DNA from: Scolanthus callimorphus
Lineage: Eukaryota; Cnidaria; Anthozoa; Actiniaria; Edwardsiidae
Assembly (NCBI GenBank): GCA_033964015.1
Contig: CM066924.1
Coordinates: 1,922,001 to 1,986,000 of the forward strand
Direction: 5' to 3'
Length of the DNA: 64,000 nucleotides
Shown piece by piece: positions 39,931 to 50,200 of the stretch. The stretch's first letter is position 1, and each line of letters opens with the position of its first letter. The notes beneath the pieces were generated by a model. That model did not search any database. It saw only the letters and a list, made by a program, of their open reading frames with translations, and was not told the DNA's origin. Position numbers and translations under genes: made by a program.

Positions 39931-41704
39931 CACGACACTTGTAAGACAATGCCCAAAGTATTGGTTGGGAGAGAAGTCCCAGGCCACCTCTCAGCCAAAC
40001 CATTTGCAATTCGCCAAAGCGTCGTTATATGGGAATTTTAGTAACACTTCACTGTTCCTCCATGTTCCTCGCAGTAGTCGTCTTCTACCATATATACGTT
40101 TTCACCATATTTGGAATTCCACGACTTTTTCTAGCTCATTTCCCACTAGATATTGCCGAACAATTATTCGAAACCTGAAGATTTTAGAGAGAAACGCGTT
40201 GTTGGTCGCCATCTTTGTTTTGCCCCCCGCCCCCCATCATTTTCCCGCCAAAAACCGTTAAATTGAAAATTCTAGAAAGAACAAGTTTGTAAGCTCAATG
40301 AGTTCTCTTTACGTTTAAAATTTGGTGTTGATTGGATAAAATCTCGCAGAGATAAAACAACGTGGCCAGAATCGAGGTATTATAGGGCCTACGTGGACCA
40401 GGCCAGATGCCCAGATCTGAGTTACATTCTCTTAGAAACGGTTTTCTTTGTGTTCAGCATAAAGCCCTGCTAAAACGAAACGCAAGTTCACGCAAGTTCT
40501 GTCTTGCACTTACTTGCATCGAGGTGGCCAAACGAGACGCATTAAGTTTTGATGCAAAAGTTCTTGAGTGTTGTCTTTGTAAGATTTCTTTTCTAGCTTG
40601 AATCTCTGCAAGATTTCTTTTTGGGAAGGATTGGCTGTACAGTCGCAATTTGTAATAAAGTTGTCGCAATTTGTAATAAAGTTGTCGCAATTTGTAATAC
40701 CTGTCGTAATTTGTAATAAAGTCGCCGCAATTTGTAATAAAAAAGCTGTCGCAATTTGTAATACACCTCCGTCGCAATTTGTAATAATTAACTATTCGAG
40801 GACAACAATTGGCGCGATATTATATAAGTGAAAACAGTATTCTTAAGTTCCTAACGGGGGGTCAGAAAATCCACTCGGAGAGTCACGTAATCGGTCAAAG
40901 GAGACGTTATAGCATTACAGGGAACGGAAATGACGTTATAGGCGAAGGCACCCGCGTAGCGGAGCCCCATAGCTACAAACAGGAGAAGGAAACAACAAAA
41001 GTACATGGCATGAATCGACCTTGATTTTCATTGACTTCTGGTTTGTCATTGACTTCTGGTTCCGTCGTCACACAGGCAACCCAACAGCAGTTTTTATATT
41101 GCAAGTACCCTTCTCTCACCTCCCCTTGATCCTGCCCAATAACCACTTGCTTAATTTTTAAAGAAGTAAATTTATTCTTAAATCTATACTCCAATATATC
41201 AACAAATGTTATTAGAAAAGGTATTACAGAAACTAACAAAAATTTCAGTTTTTTTAATGACCAACCCCTCCCATTCAATATGAGAGCCTTCCCCCACTTC
41301 ACTCTTCATTACCCACGAGTTGGCGATAGCTTATAGCTTTGATTCGAGCCGTCATCAGTATACCACAATATATTGACGGTTCAAAACAACTAGAGTTGCA
41401 GGGTGAATCGCGATACAAAAGGAAATTTATTTCGTCTGGAAAATAATATATCCATCTTAATAGATAATAGATACCATTTTCAACTTGTTCTCGAATTCCA
41501 GCCACGATCGTGCAAGAAACAACGAGTACCAGCATTAGGGTCTCGCATTTTTGCCGCGAACACCCTAAAATAACATTGACCTTTTTTCGTCTTAAACCCT
41601 AAAAGATACCATTGTGGGTTAAAACCCCTAAAAGATACGACAAGCACCCCTGCCCGTGACATATGGGAGTCCGGCCCCCAGGAAGTTTGCCCCTAAAAGA
41701 TACG

Positions 41705-43190
41705 ACGATAGATAGATAAATAATCTTTATTGGCACCTTGTGGAACAGTTGGGCTTTATGAAAATGCATTCCACTTTGGATATTTATCCTTAAAACTCTT
41801 ATTGACAAATTTGTCAAAAGTAAACCCAAAAAGAAGAAAAACCTATTATTCAATTGTTTTGTAGACTTCTTCTCTAACGCCATCGAATGCATTTTATAAA
41901 ATAATTTAGATAGTACGCGCGCTCTGATTGGCTTAGAGCCATGTTTGCATTTCCCTGTGCAAACATGGTTGTGACGTAACACTTGAGTGATTGGCGAGCC
42001 GGTGATTTCAAAACTTTGGTTAGGAAAAAGTAACATGTTTAGGCAAAAACATTTATTGAGAAGTTAATATTACTTGGGTAGACACTTGACAAAGCACATT
42101 GAATTCACATAAAGCATGAGACTCGTAAAATAACATTGTTTTTGCTTCTTTACCTGAGTTCGGCACACAGTTCGACAGTCACAAAGTCTAGTTCGCCAGT
42201 CTCGTTTTGTAAATCTTAACTAATTCTGCCTCTGGATCCTCGAGTATTAAATGTTTGACAAGCCCAGAAGGTGGAAACAGCTGGATTCCTTTCTTCTTTG
42301 CCATGTTTGCCGTAAATAAAGCGTTCAAATTCGCTCTACGCTGCTAAAGCATCAACATTACAAATGCCATAGTTCCGCTGCCAAATATGCTGAATATGCA
42401 AGTTCTTGCTCGGGAGAGATTTTGTTTCGGCTTCATAGACGAAGAAACTCGGCCAACACACATATGTAAAGCAACGGATTCTGTACTAAAGTCTTCTGTT
42501 CGCCTTCTGTCATAATTATTTTGTATTTTGAATGGAAGATAGGCTCCATTTAAAACCACGAATGTCATTTTAAAACCACTTCGCTTGCCGCCATCTCAAA
42601 AAAACTTGCAGTCCGATCAGAGAGATCAGAGATTGACAAATCATGCGAAAGAAGGAGCGCTCTGATTGGCTTATGCGGCCTTTTCATCTGTATGGAGAAT
42701 TTAGAGTCTCATCCACTTCAAAAACTTACTATCTATATTCCACGCGCATTTTATTTTTGTAGATAATTATTTTATAAAGCAAATAAAACACAGTTCCCGT
42801 GACTGCACATGCTTATGCAAACCTCGATGTGGTTTGGAGAATTCTCGAGCAGGTGCAAACACTCGCCTGCGGCTCGTGTTTCCACTGATCTGCTCTCGAA
42901 TTCTCCCACCACATCTCGGTTTGCATAAGCCTGTGCAGTCACGGAAACTGTGTTTTATTTGTTAAGTGCATTCCGAGAGCACAACTGTTTGCAAAATTAA
43001 AGGATGTTGGCGTCGAAAGAAGCTTTCTCTCAATTAAGTCCATGTAAGTCTAATGACCGTTCATTGGTCAAATTATGCCACCAAAAATATGGGAGTGCAC
43101 CCCCCCTCCCTTCCCGAGACGAACAGCTATCTGTATTCTACAAGGTGCCAATAAAGATAATCTTATCTTTATCTTTATCTTATCTGTCAT
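41705..43190. mobile_element. 1.5-kb inverted-end element nested in the foldback element
   Basis: Left ATAATCTTTATTGGCACCTT-GTGGAACAG faces right CTGTATTCTACAAGGTGCCA followed by ATAAAGATAATC. Short tandem tetra- or hexanucleotides (GATA; TTATCT) abut both outer edges. Inside are GCGCGCTCTGATTGGCTTA (41915) and GCGCTCTGATTGGCTTA (42656) in the same orientation, and the palindrome at 42779-42960. Confidence 0.6.
42779..42960. repeat. imperfect palindrome, arms of about 80 bp
   Basis: AAATAAAACACAGTTCCCGT, GACTGCACATGCTTATGCAA and GAGAATTCTCGAGCAG on the left face complementary blocks ending GGAAACTGTGTTTTATTTG on the right. The outer sequences could be MITE ends. Confidence 0.75.
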
Positions 43191-44225
43191 ATTTTCTGTT
43201 TAATGGAGGCTTTAGTGCCATCTGTAGTCTTGTATGTTAATCATTACAAATTGCGATGGAGGCCTAATTTCGACAGCTTTTTTATTACAAATTGCGACGA
43301 CTTTATTACAAATTGCGATAGGTATTACAAATTGCGACAACTTTATTACAAATTGCGATAGGTATTACAAATTGCGACAATTATTACAAATTGCGACTCT
43401 GCATTGGCCTTGCACGATTTTTTTGGGGGGAATTGCCACCCCCCTCCCCCAGTTTCTGGTTTTACCCCTAATAACGGCTACGCGCAACAATGTTTCTCGC
43501 CTGGCTAAATTTGGTGACATCAAGGAAACACTTTGACCCGCTACAATGTTTCGCGCAGGCGCTTTTGCGTCGTAGTTTAGTCAGGCATTAAATGTATTTA
43601 CTTTGCGTTTCGTTTTCATCACACTAATCTGAGCAATTATTAATCCAAAAAGAAACAAAAAGAATCGCAAAATATATTTTTCACTGATTCATATCAAACA
43701 AGAAAATGCTGTCGTTTTTGTGGCAATCCGCGCGGGCTGCCTGTGGTGTTCAAAAAGTGTCTCAGGCCCCTCGGCGGGGGGCAAAACAAAATGGCGACCA
43801 AAAGAACGTTGTTTCTTGAGTATCTGCAAGATTTGGTAGATTTTCTTGCCTTTTTCGCTAAGATATGAGGAAAAGTACTTACAGACTTTCCAAAAGGTAA
43901 GGAGGAATTTCCTAATAAGAACAGTTTGCATCGTCGGCAAAACGGCAGTTTTTGGCGAAATTTTCTTGATATGAATGTATTTACTTTGTGTTTCGTTCAT
44001 CCAACTCATCTGAGCCCCCTCCCCCTCTCCCTGAAATCCACTCTACCGCTGCATTCGAGATATACAATAAAAAAACGAAAACAGACGAGATAGGAATTAT
44101 TAAATCCTCTTTCAACAATTATAAATCCAAAAAGAAACAAAAAGAATCGCAAAATATATTTTTCACTGATTTATGATTACTTATGTACTTCGGTATACGG
44201 TTCCTCAATAAAGTTGTCTGTCTGT

Positions 44226-47200
44226 CTACTTGAACCAAATAGTAGTCTGGCCTGTCTTGTCCCACCCGTTTGCTGTGTACCATCCATGATGATTATAAAG
44301 CTCACTTCCCTTGTTGATGTCTGGAAGAAACATTTTACACTCATACGAGGGGGTACAGGACGAATGGCCGTCTCCACAATGAACACTGGGGAAAAACGGA
44401 CCCGCATTGAACGTCGCATACGGTAGGTTATGTTTGTAGAAGCCGTAACCAGTAGGAAATGAGTCTCCCCATGTCACTCCTAGAGACTCGGCAAGAGCAT
44501 ATCTGGAATGTGTGAAAATGTGGTTACATAAATAAGTGATATCAGTGGATTAATTAACAATTAGACCTCGAGGCCGAATGTGCTATGATGAATAGAGTCG
44601 ACAAGAGCATATCTGGAATGTGTGAAAATGTGGTTACATAAATAAGTGATATCAAGAGTGGATTAACAAGAGTTAGAATCTTTCGTACAGTATTTGTCCA
44701 CATCACAGTCGTCAGAAAAGTGTCTATTTTTAGATTTGAATTTCGCGCGCGAAAGTATTCGAATGCTCAGGTTCGAATGCTTGTATACCCAATACACAAC
44801 AAATAGAGAATATCCTACCTTATCTTTGCGACTTTAAAGGTTTTTCGATTGATCTGCGATTTAATTTTAGGCTGGATCTCACAACTGTTTGCGTGGCGAG
44901 AAAGTGGGAACCCTGTGGATGACGAAATTCGCGGGAATCCTAGTTCTAAAAATAGACACTTTTCTCACTGTTTTTCGGGCGTACATAGTAAATATGGAAA
45001 CTCTTGGTAATCCACTCTTGGTGATATACAGCAATTACATTTTCGGTCGCATTTCTTTTGTTACACTACTAGTGTAAAAAAAAGAGGACCGAAATGTAAA
45101 TGTAACTAATTGTCAAAAATATGAGGTTGTTGAATGAGTCCGAGAAGAAATTGGTGCTTACTAAAGGAAATACGAGCGCAAAATCCCTCAACCAGTCGCT
45201 CAACATTGCTGCGTTGCAAGTTTGTTGCTCGTTTTTCATCAAATTCACAACTTGTCGCGCAGCATTTTTTTTTATGATCACACGTGCGAGACCAAGGCGA
45301 ATTTCCCCTTAGCACTTCATTTCTATTGACCAACCAACTTGAATCGTAGGCAAAATGTTGCGCGACAAGTTGTTTGTTTGATGAAAAACGAGCAACAAAG
45401 CCAGAATTTGTGTCGCAGAAGTAGACCCGCGTTTTACTTCGCGCAACAAGTTTTCACAACCGCGAGATGAAAAACGCGCAACATCGATCATCAAATTGCA
45501 ACGCAACAATGTTGCGTGACAAGTCGAGGAATTTTGTGCTTCGTATTTCCCCGGCTTAATTCTTGGTAGGAGTGTGTCGCCAAAACCTGACCCTATCAGA
45601 TACCAAAAATCCTCGTTTTTTATACCCTACCGTAGACCTACGGTCAAAATTGTATACCCTACCGCAGACCTGAAGTTACTTACCAGGGTAGACCAATTGG
45701 TCGCAATCAAAGCTGAATTTTGTTAATCATGAAAAGGTTTTAAAAGGGCACTCACACGCTCAATGTTTGCACAACCTGTCAAAAAATAAGTATAATTCTA
45801 ATCACCAAAAAACATTCAAGATTACCGGGAATAACCAAATAACAATCCAGGTTTATTAAATGACCTTTTAACTGTTAAATCAATACAAATCTATAGTGTT
45901 TTTTTATCTATTATCAAGAGGATGGAATTGGAATGCGATTTGAATTATTTACTTGTCAGGCAAGCGTGCGAGTGCCCCTTTAAAGTAAACTTTCTTTCCT
46001 AATTGCGGCACAAATAAGATAGTGAGATTTGTTTGCTCTTGGGTAGCCATACTGAAATACATACCCTATCAGCGACCAACAAAAGCGAAAAACAATACCC
46101 TCCCATAGACCCCAGGAGCCCAAAAACCATACCCTATAGGGCGGTGTACATAGCCAAATTCTTCTCATAATCCCAGGATCCCATTGTTAGTAATACAAGC
46201 GTATCACATAAAAGTAAAAAAATCCCATTTCCGTTTACTATTTTTCGTAAGACTTAAAATCCCAGTCTCACAAATCCAATTTTCCTAGCTTAAAATAAGG
46301 TCAATCAAAGCTCCAATTTTACCCCTTCAAGGGCCCTGAATAAAAGGCGACATGCTCAAGCGTGGGTCGTGCGCTAGTTCTCGGACGAGATTAGAGCGGA
46401 GTTATTATCATTATTTAACATACTACAAACCCCTCATAAGAGGATTAAATGTAGGAGTTCAGATGACTGTCCTGAGTAATTCGCAATTACTTTGTAATCA
46501 CTCTTATAGGTATTGTTTAGAATTGGTGTAACCACTTTGCGATTGTTTTCACAAGTCATTTGAAATCAAATGTAGCAAATGTCATTGATCCTCCTGGGGA
46601 ATGCAATAAATTAAATGGTGCGTTCAGTTATTATGCATACGAAGAGTTAGGCCAGTTTCAGACGTCGAACTTTTGCCACGTCGAATCTAATTGTTAGAAA
46701 TTTAATTTTCAGCTTCGAGGACACATTGTCTAGTGCAAAAGGAAAATCTAGATCAACCATAGTACGAAAAAAAGGTATGTAAAGTTTGTTTTTCTTGTTT
46801 ATTCTCCCTCTTCTTGTGAAACGTAGAAAACCTGCGGAAAAAGATCGACGTTTGAAACAGGCCTTAGATGGGCTTCCACTTTCAATGACACTCAAGATTC
46901 AGACATTCACAGGTCGTGAACTTATATGTTTTCCAATGAGAAATTCGCTCTGAATACCTTTTGTACTCTCCTATGTCTCCTTTCAAACCCTCAACCAGCA
47001 ACTCCGATAAATGCATCTTAGGAACGCCCAGTCCACCCACGGAACCATGGTAACGGTTGTGATTGGCAAATGTAATGTTATAAGGTCTGGTCTGGCGAAT
47101 ATCGATACGATAGATATATTCATAGTGAGCAATACCGCCTGAGGCAGGGTTCCCAGCACCCGCCGCCATGATCATATGTGTTGCCGCGCGTGCCATCATG

Positions 47201-50200
47201 ACAGCCCCTTGGGTTAGATTCACCAGCCCGTTGGAACTACTACGGGCAGTCGGCTTCCACAGGTATCCCATAGGATTATTCATATTCGGGATGTTTCTGT
47301 TCAAGCTGTTTGCGGCGATGGCATGCACATATCCGTAGCTCGCGAGCATCCAGCCACCACCTGTGGAACAAGGCCACATTACCTTAACCCATAACACCAT
47401 GAATGAAGTCACTGTCGTTTTTGTTGAATTGCACTTGGAAGAAATTGGTAAAGCAATGTGCGTCAAGTTCCAACAATCTTCCAACAATGTACGAAGACAA
47501 TTTGTCTTCATACTTCGCGCAACAAATTTTTAGAACTTGAAACATAAATGCCATAAGCGGATTCATTGTGACGTCAATGTTTACATAGCAATCATGAAAA
47601 TCAGCAACAGTAACGGAGCTACAAAAAGATATGTTCTGAATTTCAAAAGCGCCTGGTGAATGAAGCGTAATTAAGTTTTTATTTTACGTTCGTCATTCGA
47701 ATTATGAGCGCATGGCGATAAGTTTAATTTACAGAAAACATGAGCACCAGTATTGAATTGGGACACAAAGAGTCACGTTTCACTCACAAGCAGTTTAATC
47801 GAGAGGGCGGCCATGACACCCGGACCGTGAACCACGAGTTCAGGTCACATGACCGATTACAAAGCTACACTAAGTACAATCCTACATCTAGTACAACCCT
47901 ACTATGGCAAAGGGCTAATGAGCTCCTTGCCACAACAAGAAATTCAAGGCTTTTGAAAATGGCTCTTTTTCTTGAAAAATGTAATAACGATGTTCGCGAG
48001 ATGAAATACCCCTATTGGATCGTCACTTGTGGTGCGAGTGTAAACGCGCAAATCAATCCAAATATTCAAGGCAAAAATGTTGCACGACACAGTTGAAAGA
48101 TTTTGTGCCTCCTATTTCCCAGCTTAAGTTACCGCGGCAAAAGATTTCCCGGGCGGCTTGATCAAATGCATTTCGCTGCCCATGTTATTACTTATATTAA
48201 ATAACATCTTACCTTAGTTATACATATCACATACCACGGCACTAGATTACCCAGGCATTTTAATGCTCACCATGGTGGAAAACATCCTACCTTGGTAATC
48301 CATATCACAGTATGTCACCGCGGCATCAGTTTCCCCAGGCGGCTTGATCCAGTACAGTTTGCTGCCCGTGCTGTCACCGGCGTCAAGGATAGCCTTAGCG
48401 GTGGGAGCAGGATTATGCTTTGTTCCTAATCTCAGGCGAGAGCATTGCGGACCCGAGAAGTCAGACGGACAAGTGCATGTGTTAATACCACTACAGGTTC
48501 CTCCATTTTGGCACTTGTGTTCTTCATCGCACAAACCTAAGCGAGAAAATCTATAGTTATGACCGCGCGATGATGTTAAGGACTCTGTGTCTAATCGCTG
48601 TGAGAATAATGATTTTTTGTTGTTTAGATTTCTAAGTAACAGGTCCGTTGTGTGCACGTGACACCATGATACCGTGACACCATGACACCGTGACACCATG
48701 ACCGTGACACAATGGCACCGCAACACCATACCATGATACAGTGACACCCTGACATCGTGACACCATGCCACCATGATACCGTGATACCGTGATGCCGTGA
48801 CAACATGACACCGTAACGTCGTAACAGGGTGACACTGGAATAGTTAACCTACACACCTCACTAGGTGTTTGTCAGAGCTGAGCTCTTAGGGACAAGACTA
48901 AAGTACTTACTCGTCTCACAGAAGATTCCAGTAAAACCAGCCGGACAATTGCAGGCCGTCGAGGGAGGGCTTTTGCAAACACCACCATTTTGACAGTAAG
49001 AATTACGGCACGCTAAAAGGGTAGGAAAATATAATAATAATTTTAAAAAATGGATTTTGCCACATCTTGTCGTCGTCCGTGATCTATCTCAAACCGCGAA
49101 TATAATAATGCCCGTACATATGTCGTATATTACTATAATATAAATGAGAAATTAGCCAACTTTGTGATTCATAAAAGTGTAAAAGCGTGGCTCTTACTAC
49201 TCTCTTTTCACCAACTTTAATAAAGATAAAATAAAACAATCCAGGATAATTGACATTAATTTCAGGGAACATATATCGTTGATTTTTCCCTTCCCTTCGC
49301 TTTGCGTTAATTTGAGTTTTACATATTTTTTTTTTCATACCAGGATACGAATCCTCGCTGCCGGCCTGTGGTTTTCTAAATCTCGTCTCAGGCTCTACGG
49401 CCGGGAAAAACAAAACAAAATGGCGGCCAAGAGCACAATGTTTTTTCCAGTATCTGCAAGTTGTAGTGAATTTTCCTTGGATTTTCCATTTGTTTCCCTA
49501 AGAATCAGAGGACTTCCTGATAAAGCCTGAGTGGTGCACACTTGCGACATAAGAAAAACATCACGCGACCAAATTTAGTGGTTTTAAAACGTTGAAGTCC
49601 ACAAAAATAACAGAAGATGGCTTTGGTGAAGGAATGTAATTATGATGCATGGAAATACTGATTATTTCCAATATTTTCTCATGTTTTTTTTCGTTGCAAC
49701 ATAACATTTATGTCGTTATGTCGCTAGTGTGCACCGGGCTTAAGCAAGTTCAGTAAAACGTCGCAAATGTTACTAAGATTCGAGGTTTGCTTTTTGTTGT
49801 TTGTTCATTTATGTTTTTATGTGTTGTTTGCGGAGGTTCGTTATTATTTATTTGTTTACTTTTTACCTGGACAAATCTGCATTTGCGAGCAATGCTGTAT
49901 CAGTGCGGTCTCCAGGGCATCACAATTCTGTGCACCATCTTTCAGTTTGGAATAAAAATCACGGCATTCTTGTACAGCTTGGTTCCCTTTCTTCATGCAG
50001 GATAAGCAAGACGCTTGTGAATTTTGAAAACAAATATAGAAATAGTTTAGCAGAACACAGCGGTCAAACAACCGCGCATGCGTATTAGCTTATCAAATTT
50101 GCAGTTCAGTCAAAACAAGTCGTTTGGGGGGTTGGGACGGCCCGGCATGTTTTGCCTATGTAATAAAGAGAACATCTGACAAGAAAACTTCGCTATATTA

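Larger units (their letters stand above)
40633..43401. mobile_element. 2.8-kb foldback-like element with tandem-repeat TIRs
   Basis: The left end (40633-40797) is built of GTCGCAATTTGTAATAAAGT units; the right end (43234-43401) is the reverse complement with the same irregularities in the same order (AAAAAAGCTGTCG, then CCTCC-TCGCAATTTGTAAT innermost). The shared irregularities show the two ends are copies of each other, not independent satellites. The interior holds a second inverted-repeat element (41705-43190). No transposase recognised and no TSD resolved. Confidence 0.75.

Noticed and set aside
43130..43190. 3' tail of a LINE (short tandem TTATCT repeats)
   Set aside because: The same sequence occurs inverted at 41705-41750, so it is better explained as one end of an inverted-repeat element; no reverse-transcriptase sequence was seen.
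46882..46957. C-terminal extension of the fibrinogen-like exon to the stop near 46882
   Set aside because: A GT donor at 46957 joins in phase to the last exon at 44502, giving a family-like continuation (KRYALAESLGVTWGD); the extension is intron read-through.
48247..48856. H/V/S-rich minus-strand ORFs
   Set aside because: They derive from the ACACCATGAC minisatellite. Only the part at 48291-48536 is a real exon, and it ends at a splice acceptor.
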